60,537 nucleotides of DNA from Brevinematia bacterium (GCA_039630355.1 JBCNVF010000010.1:1-60537); one strand, 5' to 3'; positions 26,403-35,035 are shown, counted from the stretch's first letter. The notes: generated by a model not told the origin, from the letters alone. Translations and numbers: made by a program.

Positions 26403-27482
26403 ATGCAGGTCTTCACGAGAATAATAAGAGTGAGGAATGAAGAGGTTGAGAGAGAGATAAAGCTCCTTAGGGAAGTTGCTTTAGCTTTAAGAAATGGTGA
26501 GGTTGTTGCCTTTCCTACTGAAACTGTGTATGGGCTCGGTGCTAACGCAACTAACTCCGAAGCTGTGAAAAAGATATTTGAACTTAAAAATAGACCCAGT
26601 GATAACCCTCTGATTGTCCATGTTAGTTCAAAGGAGGAGATAGGTAAATGTGCTGTAGTGTCAAACGAGGTTGAAGAAACGATAATCAATACCCTTATGC
26701 CAGGTCCGATAACTGTGATTCTTAGAAAGAAGGAAGTGATCTCCCCCTTAGTAACTGCTGGGCTTGACACAGTGGGTATAAGAGTTCCTTACAATACGAT
26801 TGCCCAAAAGTTGATAGAACTATCAGGAGTTCCAGTTTGTGCTCCAAGTGCGAACATATCCGGAAAACCTAGTGCTACCGATTCACAAACCGTTATAGAA
26901 GAATTCTCAGGTAGAATCCCATTCATAATAGATGGAGGTAGGACTCACATAGGAATTGAGTCTACTGTTGTGATGGTAAAAGAAGAGGAAAGAAGATTCT
27001 CAGTTCTAATTCTAAGACCAGGATTTGTGACGAAGGAAGACATTGAGGAAGCTATAAACACTAGACGGTTTTCAAAACCTGTGGAAATCAACTATTCTGA
27101 AGAGTTTTCTGTAGACACTCCACTATCACCCGGACAGAAGTACAGACATTATTCTCCTGTGTCACATGTAGTAATAGTTAAGAATATAAAAAACATAGAA
27201 CCTATTGTCAAGGAGCTTAGGAACGGAAAAATAGGGATTCTCGGGAGACCTAAGTTTCTAAAGGAGGTTAGAAGATTTCTAGAATATATCAACGTAAAGA
27301 ACATCCTGGAAATTGAGTGGTGTAAATATGATTTGATAGATTGCGCAAGGAATCTGTTTTTTGCCTACAGAATGTTTGACAGGGAAAATGCTGTTTTAAT
27401 ACTTGTGGAGAACCTTGAAGAAAGCGGAATAGGGTATTCAATAATGAATAGAGTAAAGAAATCAGCGACTTATATAGTCTGA
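26403..27482 (+). CDS. sua5: threonylcarbamoyl-AMP synthase (Sua5/YrdC/YwlC)
   Basis: Makes threonylcarbamoyl-AMP from threonine, bicarbonate and ATP for the t6A37 modification of ANN-decoding tRNAs. The YrdC domain is intact: GEVVAFPTETVYGLGANATN near residues 30-50, KNRPSDNPLIVHV near 62-74, APSANISGKPSAT near 142-154 and IESTVV. The extra C-terminal Sua5 domain (LSPGQKYRHYSPV and after) makes it a full-length Sua5 of 359 aa. A longer frame starts at TTG 26337, but the in-frame ATG 26403 starts where family members start. It overlaps the convergent ABC ATPase gene by 13 bp. Confidence 0.92.
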   Translation: MQVFTRIIRVRNEEVEREIKLLREVALALRNGEVVAFPTETVYGLGANATNSEAVKKIFELKNRPSDNPLIVHVSSKEEIGKCAVVSNEVEETIINTLMPGPITVILRKKEVISPLVTAGLDTVGIRVPYNTIAQKLIELSGVPVCAPSANISGKPSATDSQTVIEEFSGRIPFIIDGGRTHIGIESTVVMVKEEERRFSVLILRPGFVTKEDIEEAINTRRFSKPVEINYSEEFSVDTPLSPGQKYRHYSPVSHVVIVKNIKNIEPIVKELRNGKIGILGRPKFLKEVRRFLEYINVKNILEIEWCKYDLIDCARNLFFAYRMFDRENAVLILVENLEESGIGYSIMNRVKKSATYIV

Positions 27483-28165
27483 GCTTCCTTTCTGTTTTTC
27501 TCAATACAAACCTTGGAGTTAACTATTGAGATGATCTTATTTGAGTAACTCATAACATCTTGCCTGTGCGTTATGAACACTACAGCTATACCTTGCTCTC
27601 TGTTTATTCTCTCAAGTAGTGAAATTATCTCAAGTGAATTTTTTTCATCAAGGTTAGCTGTGGGTTCGTCTGCGAAAACATATTTAGGTGACATAACTAG
27701 AGCTCTTGCTAATGCAACTCTTTGCTTCTGCCCTCCGGATAAGATTCTAACATCGCTGTTTATGTATTCTTCCATACCAACATACTTAATAACCTCCTCA
27801 GCTCTACTTCTGTACTTAGATACTGGCTGACCGCATATATACACTGGCAGTAGCACATTATCAATAAGAGACAAACCTTCCATCAGTTCAAATGTCTGGA
27901 ACACAAAACCGATGTTTTTGTTTCTGAAACTTGATAGGAAAATATCTTTGAAAAACTGTGGTCTGACACCGTCATAGACTACGTGACCCGATGAAGGAGG
28001 CTCTACTCCTGCAATTATCTTGAGAAGGGTAGTCTTGCCACAACCTGATTCACCCGTAATGGAAATAAAATCTTTCTCCCTTATCTCAAAAGAAGCACCT
28101 TCAAATAAGATTTTCCTTTTGCCGTTTATTAGAAAATGTTTGGATACATTGACTACTTCTATCAT
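27470..28165 (-). CDS. ABC transporter ATP-binding protein (LolD/MacB type)
   Basis: 231-aa nucleotide-binding subunit. Walker A GESGCGKTTLLK near residue 36, Q-loop FQTFELMEGLS, signature LSGGQKQRVALARAL near 143, Walker B YVFADEPTANLD and H-loop VFITHR are all intact. The LMEGLS/NVLLP style is that of the LolD/MacB/FtsE class, which work with FtsX-like permeases in lipoprotein release or export. No permease is adjacent. The ATG overlaps the rpmC stop by one base, so it is translationally coupled to a ribosomal-protein operon, which is odd. Confidence 0.88.
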   Translation of the reverse strand: MIEVVNVSKHFLINGKRKILFEGASFEIREKDFISITGESGCGKTTLLKIIAGVEPPSSGHVVYDGVRPQFFKDIFLSSFRNKNIGFVFQTFELMEGLSLIDNVLLPVYICGQPVSKYRSRAEEVIKYVGMEEYINSDVRILSGGQKQRVALARALVMSPKYVFADEPTANLDEKNSLEIISLLERINREQGIAVVFITHRQDVMSYSNKIISIVNSKVCIEKNRKEAQTI

Positions 28166-28380
28166 TAACCTGTTGTTCCTAGTTCTCTTTCTCTGATGTA
28201 AGTTTTGACTAATGCTATGAGCCTTCTAGTTCTCTTTATCTTTCCTGGATTTTCTGGTGATTTAACGGCTTTCTGTAATCTCATAGAGGTATACTCGGAA
28301 GTGAGCTTATTCAATTCCTTTTTAAGTTCGTCAAGTGACATATTTTTGTATATCTGTTTTACCTTCTTTGTGAAAGACAT
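28165..28380 (-). CDS. rpmC: 50S ribosomal protein L29
   Basis: 71 aa with the L29 helical hairpin: MSLDELKKELNKLTSEYTSMRLQ, then NPGKIKRTRRLIALVKTYIRERE. It lies 10 nt downstream of rplP, as in the standard S10 operon, but rpsQ does not follow. Instead an ABC ATPase gene overlaps its stop codon. Confidence 0.93.
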   Translation of the reverse strand: MSFTKKVKQIYKNMSLDELKKELNKLTSEYTSMRLQKAVKSPENPGKIKRTRRLIALVKTYIRERELGTTG

Positions 28381-28390
28381 GTTTCGCCTC

Positions 28391-28810
28391 CTAGAGAATC
28401 TCAGTTCTCTTTATTAGCTTCACCTTTATTCCAATTTTAGCGGAGATCTTCCTAGCAATTTTCTTAGAAGTTTCATCGTCAACTCCGATCCATTCAAATA
28501 GAACCTTACCCCTGATAGCCGGAGCTTCCCAATGATCTATATCTGCCTTTCCTTTCCCCATCCTTGTCTCCAGAGGTCTTTTTGTATACGACCTATCTGG
28601 AAAAACTCTTATCCAGTATTTACCATTTTTAGGCATAGTTCTTGATAACATCACTCTCACAGCTTCTATCTGTCTATCTGTTAGGAATGTAGGTTCGAGT
28701 GCTATAACGCCGTATTCACCGAAAGAGACAAAAGTATCAGTTGCAACTCCACCTAGTTTAGCAGTGTGAGGTTTTCTCCACTTCGGGTTTGCAGGACTTA
28801 ATAAGGCCAT
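28391..28810 (-). CDS. rplP: 50S ribosomal protein L16
   Basis: 139 aa from the ATG that follows AAGGAGGTG by 7-8 nt; a longer frame starting at GTG 28819 would lie inside that ribosome site. Standard L16 features are KWRKPHTAKLGG, FGEYGVIALEPTFLTDRQIEAVR, KNGKYWIRVFPDRSYTKRPLETRMGKGKAD and GKVLFEW. Binds near the A site of the large subunit. Confidence 0.95.
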   Translation of the reverse strand: MALLSPANPKWRKPHTAKLGGVATDTFVSFGEYGVIALEPTFLTDRQIEAVRVMLSRTMPKNGKYWIRVFPDRSYTKRPLETRMGKGKADIDHWEAPAIRGKVLFEWIGVDDETSKKIARKISAKIGIKVKLIKRTEIL

Positions 28811-28824
28811 ACTACACACCTCCT

Positions 28825-29454
28825 TTATTCATATACCCAAACTTTGATTCCTATGATACCCACAGTGCTATTGCCTTCAGCAAAACCATACTTTACCTTA
28901 GCAGTCAATGTGCTTAATGGCACTGTTCCAAATTTGAGTTCCTCGGACCTAGCAACGTCTACACCTCCAAGTCTTCCTGAAACTCTTATTCTTATCCCTT
29001 TCACACCAGCGTCTATTGCCCTTTGTAAAGCTCTTCTCATCGCTCTCTTGTAGGGCATCCTCATCTCTATCTGCTTTGCTATAAATTCAGCTATTATCTG
29101 TGCATCGGTCTCAGGTCTCTTTATCTCCACCACTGAAATATTAAGTTCCTTGTTGGAGTTACCCAAAACATTCCTCTTTATCTCATCCTCCAATAGCTTT
29201 ATCTCAGTTCCCTTTCTGCCTATTATCACACCAGGCTGTGAAGTGTAAATTATAATATCCACTCGCGAAGCAAACCTAGATATCTCTATCTTTGATATTC
29301 CCGAAAGCCTATATCTTGAGGTTATGAATTGTCTTATTCTTGCATCCTCTATTGTGTTACTAACCTGTTCCTCCCTATTTGATGCTATCCAATTAGATAG
29401 CCACTTCTCGGAAATACCCAATCTCAAGCCAAAAGGGTGAACCTTCTGTCCCAT
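28825..29454 (-). CDS. rpsC: 30S ribosomal protein S3
   Basis: 209 aa. MGQKVHPFGLRLGISEKW at the N-terminus; KH domain with PGVIIGRKGTEIKLLEDEI near residues 75-95; C-terminal domain with GVKGIRIRVSGRLGGVDVARSE and YGFAEGNSTVGIIGIKVWVY. GGGAGGTG precedes the ATG. Complete and conventional, in the order rplV-rpsC-rplP. Confidence 0.96.
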   Translation of the reverse strand: MGQKVHPFGLRLGISEKWLSNWIASNREEQVSNTIEDARIRQFITSRYRLSGISKIEISRFASRVDIIIYTSQPGVIIGRKGTEIKLLEDEIKRNVLGNSNKELNISVVEIKRPETDAQIIAEFIAKQIEMRMPYKRAMRRALQRAIDAGVKGIRIRVSGRLGGVDVARSEELKFGTVPLSTLTAKVKYGFAEGNSTVGIIGIKVWVYE

Positions 29455-29476
29455 ACTCTTAGCACCTCCCCTCTAC

Positions 29477-29815
29477 TCAAGTTTTGTCAGAAACGGTAAT
29501 ATATACGTTGCAGAATCTTTTTCTTATAATATTTGCTCCACCTCTTGCTCTAGGTATTAACCTCTTGAGAGTAAACGCTTGAGATATCTTTATGTCCTTT
29601 ACATAAACATTCTCAAGTGGTGACTTTGAGCCTTTGTTTACTAAATTAGCATAAGCAGATCTAATAGCTTTTGAAAGAAGTTTAGCTCCTTTATGTGGAA
29701 GATTATCAAGATAAGTTAAGACCAAGTCTAGATTTCTACCCCTTACTACCTTGATAAACCTTATCATTTTCTTCTGGGATATTTTCAGATATCTAGCCCT
29801 ACAAACCGCTTCCAT
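29477..29815 (-). CDS. rplV: 50S ribosomal protein L22
   Basis: 112 aa. ARYLKISQKKMIRFIKVVRGRNLD, KGAKLLSKAIRSAYANLVNK and the loop RLIPRARGGANIIRKRFCNVYITV, which lines the exit tunnel. TAAGGAGGAG precedes the ATG. Confidence 0.95.
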   Translation of the reverse strand: MEAVCRARYLKISQKKMIRFIKVVRGRNLDLVLTYLDNLPHKGAKLLSKAIRSAYANLVNKGSKSPLENVYVKDIKISQAFTLKRLIPRARGGANIIRKRFCNVYITVSDKT

Positions 29816-29826
29816 AACACTCCTCC

Positions 29827-30108
29827 TTACTCTTTAGACATCTCTGCTTTCTTCCCACCATGTGCCCTGAAAATTCTAGTCGGAGCAAATTCTCCAAGCT
29901 TATGTCCTATCATCTGGTCAGTAATGTAAACTGGAATGAATGTCTTCCCATTATACACAGATATAGTAAGTCCTACCATCTCAGGAATAATCGTGGACCT
30001 TCTAGACCAAGTCTTTATTGGGGTTCTCTCCCTCCTCTCTATCATCTCTAAAACCTTTTTGTATAAGTGCTTATCCACAAAAGGACCTTTTTTCAGGGAT
30101 CTTGCCAT
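29827..30108 (-). CDS. rpsS: 30S ribosomal protein S19
   Basis: 93 aa from the ATG of [21 protein letters not shown] lies 8 nt upstream. A GTG two codons earlier is unlikely. [47 protein letters not shown] and HGGKK are conserved. It is the first gene of this ribosomal block: rplB, which normally precedes it, is absent, and a promoter with repeat copy C sits there instead. Confidence 0.95.
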   Translation of the reverse strand: MARSLKKGPFVDKHLYKKVLEMIERRERTPIKTWSRRSTIIPEMVGLTISVYNGKTFIPVYITDQMIGHKLGEFAPTRIFRAHGGKKAEMSKE

Positions 30109-30135
30109 ATACACATCTCCTTAGAAAGCCTTCTT

Positions 30136-30165
30136 ATTTTAAATACCCACCAAAATCCTTTTCAA
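30136..30165 (-). promoter_or_regulatory. promoter of the detached ribosomal-protein block
   Basis: On the minus strand TTGAAA (30165-30160), 18-nt spacer, TAAAAT (30141-30136), about 28 nt before the rpsS ATG. It shows that rpsS heads its own transcript. Repeat copy C begins 17 nt beyond the -35. Confidence 0.55.
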
Positions 30166-30182
30166 CTTAAGTCTTAGGTCCA

Positions 30183-30350
30183 TCAATAAATTCTAGTTTC
30201 CATTATGTTGGTAGATAAGGTTTTAAGCTTTTTGCTTGTTTGCTTCCTCTGGTTCTAGATAGTGTTTGTCGGTTACAAAATTTCACTTCACACAAAACCT
30301 CTTATTAAGAAGAGTAAAAGAAAAGCCTTACCTAATTGTTAAATCATTGT
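30183..30350 (+). repeat. interspersed repeat, copy C (internal deletion removes the hairpin)
   Basis: Left end TCAATAAATTCTAGTTTCC; blocks CCTCTGGTTCTAGATAGTG, AATTTCACTTCACAC, CTTATTAAGAAG then directly AGTAAAAGAAAAGCC and CTAATTGTTAAAT. The CAGTCCC/GGGACTG hairpin region is missing. This is the only copy not between divergent genes: it lies between a gene's 3' end and the rpsS promoter. The remaining 140 bp to 30490 hold nothing I recognise. Confidence 0.75.
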
Positions 30351-30489
30351 TATATCCATAGGAAAGTCTACATTGACTTGACCAGTGAATTGAGGGAAGG
30401 TCTGAGAGTATCACCACAGAATTGCTAGTATATACGTACCCACATCTTGAACACCTTACTATCTTGGAGAACTAAGGGATTTTAAGTTT

Positions 30490-30510
30490 TGATATCTGGG
30501 GAAGATATCA
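30490..30510. other. perfect 8-bp hairpin at the end of the exported-protein gene
   Basis: TGATATCT (30490-30497) and AGATATCA (30503-30510) are perfectly inverted around GGGGA. It overlaps the stop codon of the minus-strand gene. No U-tract follows on that strand, so terminator status is uncertain. Confidence 0.4.
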
Positions 30511-30999
30511 GTAGTTAGGGGAAAACCTCTTTACCAACTCTTTTCTACTAGATGCTGTGTATAAACTTACAGCTCTTATCAGAGAGATGAGTGAAAATTT
30601 TGTAAGATCTTCTTCCCTTATCCTGACACAATAGTCTACAAACCACTTATCTAGGGAAATGTCGTAGTAAAGGTAGAAGAACCCCAATGACTCGTTGAAA
30701 TTGTTTGCTCTGAGTAGATGTTCCATAAATTCGTGAGAAGGCCTTTTGTCAAGTACTAAAACCGTTGAGTAAAAACTTACTACTTTCGTCATTTTGCCGT
30801 CAGCAAAGTTTATAAAAACTTTTTCAGAACCAACTTGTAGGTCTACAACAACTTTCAAAGTATCTCTAGATACTTCTCCTTCAAAGTAAAAGCCTCTTTC
30901 TTTATGGTTTTTTAGGATGAAAATGGCCTCATCCTTTGTAACACCTGCATATCCACTCAAGCAAAAGAGTATCATCAAGAGTGCAAAAACTTTTCTCAC
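30508..30999 (-). CDS. small exported protein, possibly YbjN-like
   Basis: 163 aa. The signal segment MRKVFALLMILFCLSGYAG is followed by an alpha/beta domain: TKDEAIFILKNHKERGFYFE, KVVVDLQVGSEKVFINFADGKMTKVVSFYS, FMEHLLRANNFNESLGFFYLYYD and FVDYCVRI. This strand/helix order vaguely recalls the YbjN (type III secretion chaperone-like) fold; I am not confident. The start is GTG 30999. A GATAAT box ends 7 nt before it and no Shine-Dalgarno exists, implying a leaderless message. The longer TTG start at 31047 would lie upstream of that promoter. Divergent from the P1B-ATPase. Confidence 0.55.
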   Translation of the reverse strand: MRKVFALLMILFCLSGYAGVTKDEAIFILKNHKERGFYFEGEVSRDTLKVVVDLQVGSEKVFINFADGKMTKVVSFYSTVLVLDKRPSHEFMEHLLRANNFNESLGFFYLYYDISLDKWFVDYCVRIREEDLTKFSLISLIRAVSLYTASSRKELVKRFSPNY

Positions 31000-31029
31000 A
31001 AAGAGAATTATCGGATTTAGACTTACAAT

Positions 31030-31058
31030 TTGACTTACGGGAAGCAATGGGTTAAATT
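31030..31058 (+). promoter_or_regulatory. promoter of the P1B-ATPase gene
   Basis: TTGACT (31030-31035), 17-nt spacer, TAAATT (31053-31058). The ATG at 31064 follows by 5 nt, so the mRNA should be leaderless. Confidence 0.6.
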
Positions 31059-31063
31059 AGAAT

Positions 31064-33142
31064 ATGAGATATGTTCTGAAAAATTTGGACTGCCCAAGTT
31101 GTGCAGTAAGAATAGAAGAAAAGCTCAGAAGCAAGGGGATAAAAGATGCTAGAGTAGATTTCTCAACTTCTTATCTTTTAACCCAAGAAGAAGACACTAG
31201 AAAGATAGAGCAGATTGTAAGAGAAGTTGATAGTGAAATTGTGGTTATACCCGAAAGTAACAAAACGAAGGATAAGGAAAAGGTAGACTTACAAAACGTC
31301 ATCCTTACCTTTTTGCCGTTTATCCTAACCATAATCTATAGAATCGTTCAGGACAAGCTACACTCCCTACCAATGCTTGGATACCTGGTAGTGATAGGAA
31401 TACTTTGTGTGGGAGGTGGTAGGATTTTCTATCAGGCATACAGAAGGGTGATTTCTGGGAATTTCTTCAACGAATACACGATGATAACAGTTGCAACGAT
31501 TTCTGCTATTCTACTGAATGAGGTGTTTGAGGGGTTACTACTTATAACGCTCTTTAACATAGGGCTATTCCTTGAGGATTTAGCTGTGAGAAAGTCAAGG
31601 GAAAGAATTATCTCAGGGGTTACGGAGATCTTTGGTAGAGCTAGGATAAAACTTTACGGTAATGAAATCAAAGAAGTGGATGTCAAGGATCTAAACATAG
31701 GGGATATAGTTGTTGCAAGGCCTGGTGAGAGGATACCAGTGGATGGAGAAATAGTGAAAGGGAGTGCTTTTATTGATAAGTCTTCAATAACTGGTGAGAG
31801 CACTCCCGAAAATGTTACAGTTGGAGATAAGGTTACTGCTGGTAGTATAAACTTAGATGGTCTGCTTGAGATAAAGGTTCTTTCTCCATTTGAAGATACA
31901 ATACTCTACAAGATAATTGAGGAGATACAAGGTAGCGGAAACACTACAAAGGCTGAGAGATTTATAACTAGGCTAGCTAAGGTATATACACCTTTAGTGA
32001 TGTCTTTCGCATTCATTGTTTCTGTGGTTCCCCCAGTTGCCTTGGGAACGTATAACTTCAGCGAGTGGATTTACAAAGGGCTTATAATACTTGCAGTCTC
32101 ATGTCCTTGTGCGATAGTGATAAGTGTGCCCTTGACATATTTCAAGTCAGTAGGCGTTCTAGCAAGCAAGGGGATAGTTGTAAAAAATACGGTTGCAGTT
32201 GACAAGTTTTCTGAAATTAAGGTGATGTTTTTTGACAAAACGGGAACGGTGACCAAAAGCAAGCTCTCAGTTGAAAGAATAGTTCCCGTAAAGGGAGTAA
32301 CCAATGAGGAAATACTGGAAGTTCCGTTGGCAATGGGTAGATTCTCATCCCATAGGCTATTGAAATCCATACTTCACTTTTCAAACTACGGAGAACTATC
32401 GGTTGAAGTAAGTGATGTAAGAGAAATTGCTGGCTATGGAGTGGTAGGTAGATTAAATGGTGAGGATGTGCTTGTAGGTAATGACAAGTTGCTTCACGAA
32501 AAAGACATAAAACATGAGGTATGTGTGAATGACTCAACAGTCGTGCATATAGCGAAAGGTGGGAGATACTTAGGATTTATCTCTTTTTCTGATGAAGAAA
32601 GAGAAGAGGCGGAAGAAGTTATAAAGGAGCTAAGAAGGCTTGGTCTGAAAAAGATATTCATCCTGACAGGTGATAACGAAAAAAACGCTATGAAGATTGG
32701 TAAGAGTATAAACGCAGATGATGTGTTTTTCGGTAAATCCCCTGAAGAGAAGGCTAAGATAATAGAAGAGTTTGGAAAAGAGTATAGAGGATATGTAGGC
32801 TTCGTGGGAGATGGGATAAACGATAGTATGGCTATGTTGAAGGCAGATCTAGGCATATCTTTCAACACACCCCTAAACTCACTATTACACTCCGCTTCGG
32901 ATGTAGTGATAAACAGTAGTAGTCTTAGGAAAATCTTAGAAGCAATTGTAATATCGCGCACAACCAAAAGGTTGGTTATACAGAACATACTCCTTGCTCT
33001 GGGTATCAAGCTGACAGTAGTAGTTCTGGGAATGTTCGGTATGATGTGGCTGTGGATGGCAGTTTTAGCAGATTCAGGCTCAATATTGTTAACTATCGCA
33101 AATACAGTCCTTAGGAGCTTTTCTAAAAATTCTCATCACTGA
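31064..33142 (+). CDS. heavy-metal P1B-type ATPase (ZntA/CadA-like exporter)
   Basis: A 692-aa inner-membrane pump exporting a soft or transition metal. An N-terminal HMA domain with LDCPSCAVRIEEKL (residues 8-21), six to eight helices, actuator TGES in SSITGESTPENV near 244, metal-binding CPC in AVSCPCAIVISVP near 348, phosphorylation site FFDKTGTVTKSK near 388, and GDGINDSMAMLKADLGIS near 583 are all intact. The CPC motif plus a CxxC-type HMA domain suits Zn/Cd/Pb or a related ion; the ion cannot be fixed here. No regulator lies beside it. This functional enzyme contrasts with the motif-less homologue at 24.3 kb. Confidence 0.93.
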   Translation: MRYVLKNLDCPSCAVRIEEKLRSKGIKDARVDFSTSYLLTQEEDTRKIEQIVREVDSEIVVIPESNKTKDKEKVDLQNVILTFLPFILTIIYRIVQDKLHSLPMLGYLVVIGILCVGGGRIFYQAYRRVISGNFFNEYTMITVATISAILLNEVFEGLLLITLFNIGLFLEDLAVRKSRERIISGVTEIFGRARIKLYGNEIKEVDVKDLNIGDIVVARPGERIPVDGEIVKGSAFIDKSSITGESTPENVTVGDKVTAGSINLDGLLEIKVLSPFEDTILYKIIEEIQGSGNTTKAERFITRLAKVYTPLVMSFAFIVSVVPPVALGTYNFSEWIYKGLIILAVSCPCAIVISVPLTYFKSVGVLASKGIVVKNTVAVDKFSEIKVMFFDKTGTVTKSKLSVERIVPVKGVTNEEILEVPLAMGRFSSHRLLKSILHFSNYGELSVEVSDVREIAGYGVVGRLNGEDVLVGNDKLLHEKDIKHEVCVNDSTVVHIAKGGRYLGFISFSDEEREEAEEVIKELRRLGLKKIFILTGDNEKNAMKIGKSINADDVFFGKSPEEKAKIIEEFGKEYRGYVGFVGDGINDSMAMLKADLGISFNTPLNSLLHSASDVVINSSSLRKILEAIVISRTTKRLVIQNILLALGIKLTVVVLGMFGMMWLWMAVLADSGSILLTIANTVLRSFSKNSHH

Positions 33143-33146
33143 TGAG
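33124..33146 (-). terminator. intrinsic terminator of the cobalamin adenosyltransferase gene
   Basis: On the minus strand, CTCATC-agt-GATGAG is followed by AATTTTT. The hairpin (33132-33146) lies across the stop codon of the convergent ATPase gene, so it may serve both strands. Confidence 0.5.
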
Positions 33147-33168
33147 ATAAAGCTCTGTCCTACTTACT

Positions 33169-33720
33169 TTATTTTTTCTTCTCGTCATTTATCCCCAGTA
33201 GGTAGTTGAAATATCTTGCAAGAACAAAAAGATAGTCTGAGAATCTGTTTACATATCTTTTGATATCAGGGTTTATGGAGGATTTGGATGAAATTTCAAC
33301 AATCCTTCTCTCTAATCTCCTACACACAGATCTGGCGACGTGTGTGAATGAAGCCAGTTTACTTCCACCAGGAAGAAGAAAATTCTTTATAGTTCCAAGT
33401 TTAGATTCAATATCATCAATCTCCTTTTCTACCTCGTCAGTCCAATTCCCAACATCCCTATTTTTGTTTCCCATAATCATCACAGTTATGTCCAGAAACC
33501 TACTCTGGTTTAGGAGTAGAAAATCTTTCGTTTTTTTCCTTTCTTCCTCGCTATTAATATCATCTAGATGCGAGGTTATAACCCCTAGCCAGGACACAAG
33601 TTCGTCAATCTCTCCACAGACTTCTATTCTTATATCGTTCTTTTCAACTCTCTCACCACTCAGTGTAAAGGTTTTACCATCGTCTCCAGTTTTGGTGTAT
33701 ACTTTACGCTTTCTCTCCAT
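33169..33720 (-). CDS. ATP:cob(I)alamin adenosyltransferase (PduO type)
   Basis: Transfers adenosyl from ATP to cob(I)alamin to make coenzyme B12. 183 aa. The N-terminal ATP loop VYTKTGDDGKTFTLSGERVEKND, the middle EIDELVSWLGV and the C-terminal LLPGGSKLASFTHVARSVCRRLERRIV with RYVNRFSDYLFVLARYFNYL are the standard PduO motifs. The ATG at 33720 follows a TATAAT box by 7 nt without a Shine-Dalgarno (leaderless). A TTG six codons earlier lies within the promoter and is rejected. No other cobalamin or B12-enzyme genes are nearby. Confidence 0.92.
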   Translation of the reverse strand: MERKRKVYTKTGDDGKTFTLSGERVEKNDIRIEVCGEIDELVSWLGVITSHLDDINSEEERKKTKDFLLLNQSRFLDITVMIMGNKNRDVGNWTDEVEKEIDDIESKLGTIKNFLLPGGSKLASFTHVARSVCRRLERRIVEISSKSSINPDIKRYVNRFSDYLFVLARYFNYLLGINDEKKK

Positions 33721-33727
33721 AAGTGAT

Positions 33728-33733
33728 ATTATA
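33728..33733 (-). promoter_or_regulatory. -10 box of the adenosyltransferase gene
   Basis: TATAAT on the minus strand, 7 nt before the ATG at 33720. The -35 region is poor (TAGTAT at 18 nt spacing). Confidence 0.5.
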
Positions 33734-33789
33734 TACAAGCAACTGGTGGGGATACTATTTTAAGCGGTGGAGCTAAGTTAAGAAAGAGA

Positions 33790-33864
33790 AAGGCAAAGAG
33801 AATAAGTGTAAGCGAAAAGCTTAGAATCTTGCTTTCTCACCTAACGGAAATTGGAATTTGTTGA
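33790..33864 (-). repeat. interspersed repeat, copy D (left-end fragment, inverted)
   Basis: Reading the minus strand, TCAACAAATTCCAATTTCCG starts at 33864 and continues through AAGCTTTTCGCTTAC and ATTCTCTTTGCC, then similarity is lost. About 75 bp of the left half remain. Lies in the divergent spacer before pheS. Confidence 0.65.
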
Positions 33865-33983
33865 CTTCTGTTTATTCAACTTGAACAACAGAAAACAGAT
33901 GATAGATACTATTTAGAAAACGAGAAGTTGAATCCGGTCTAGCCTTTGTGGTAGCATAATCACAATCTCTGGTGGGGTTCGTT

Positions 33984-35033
33984 ATGGATTTGATGGAGTT
34001 GGATAAAATTCTTCAGGAGTTCTGTGAAGAAGTTGAGAGTGTGACAAAACCTTCAGAATGGCAAGCTCTGAAGTCCAAATATCTAGGAAGCAGTGGCATA
34101 GTTAAGACTTTACTAAAAAGGATAAAGGATATAGAACCTGACAAAAAGAAAGAGTTTGGTCAAAAGGTTAACGAAATAAAGGATAAGATTGAGTTACTCA
34201 TCAAGAAGAGGTATGATGAGATAGAAAAGAGAATGATTCTTGAGAAGTTAAGATCTGAGTGGGTAGATGTATCTCTTACCCGAGCTTATGATACATTACC
34301 TGTGAAGCATCCGGTTAACATCGTCAAGGAAGAACTATGTCAGATATTTATGGAGATGGGATTTAGTGTGGTTGAGGGGCCTGAAATAGAGCTTGAAAGC
34401 TACAATTTTGATAAGCTCAACATACCTCCGAATCATCCTGCTAGGGATGACCATGATTCATTTTATCTAGACTCAGAGAAGATAGTAAATAGGCATCTTC
34501 TAAGGACTCAGACCTCTCCGGTTCAGATAAGGGTTATGGAGGAATACGAATTCCCGATTGCAATTGTTGCTCCCGGCAGATGCTTTAGAAGAGATACTGT
34601 TGATACACGTCATTCACACACGTTTCACCAAATAGAAGGCCTTTATGTAAATACTGATGTTAGGTTTTCTGACCTTAAGGGGGTGATGGATCTGTTTGCT
34701 AAGAAAATGTTTGGTCCTAAAACCAAGACTAGGTTTAGGACGGACTTTTTCCCATTCACAGAACCTAGTGCAGAGTTAGCGGTGACATGCCCTGGATGTG
34801 GTGGAAACGGTTGTAGCTTATGTTCTAGCTCTGGTTGGCTAGAAATCGCCGGATGTGGGATGGTTCACCCCAAGGTCTTTGAAAACGCAGGATACGATCC
34901 TAGGAAAGTCAGAGGGTTTGCTTTCGGAATGGGTATAGAGAGGATCGCTATGGTCAAATACAACATAACTGACATAAGACTCTTTTACGAAAATGACATA
35001 AGGTTTCTATCCCAATTCCTTGGAGTCTTTTGA
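33984..35033 (+). CDS. pheS: phenylalanine-tRNA ligase alpha subunit
   Basis: 349 aa from ATG 33984, which follows GGTGGGG by 6 nt (a GTG at 33972 overlaps that site). The N-terminal coiled coil (residues 1-90) is followed by class II motifs: HPVNIVKEELCQIFMEMGFSVVEGPEIE, HLLRTQTSPVQIRVM, GRCFRRDTVDTRHSHTFHQIEG (motif 2) and FAFGMGIERIAMVKYNITDIR (motif 3). A CxxC-type insertion (CPGCGGNGCSLC) is present. pheT does not follow; the next gene is convergent hemW after 2 nt. The two subunits are therefore split in this genome. Confidence 0.95.
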   Translation: MDLMELDKILQEFCEEVESVTKPSEWQALKSKYLGSSGIVKTLLKRIKDIEPDKKKEFGQKVNEIKDKIELLIKKRYDEIEKRMILEKLRSEWVDVSLTRAYDTLPVKHPVNIVKEELCQIFMEMGFSVVEGPEIELESYNFDKLNIPPNHPARDDHDSFYLDSEKIVNRHLLRTQTSPVQIRVMEEYEFPIAIVAPGRCFRRDTVDTRHSHTFHQIEGLYVNTDVRFSDLKGVMDLFAKKMFGPKTKTRFRTDFFPFTEPSAELAVTCPGCGGNGCSLCSSSGWLEIAGCGMVHPKVFENAGYDPRKVRGFAFGMGIERIAMVKYNITDIRLFYENDIRFLSQFLGVF

Positions 35034-35035
35034 AA

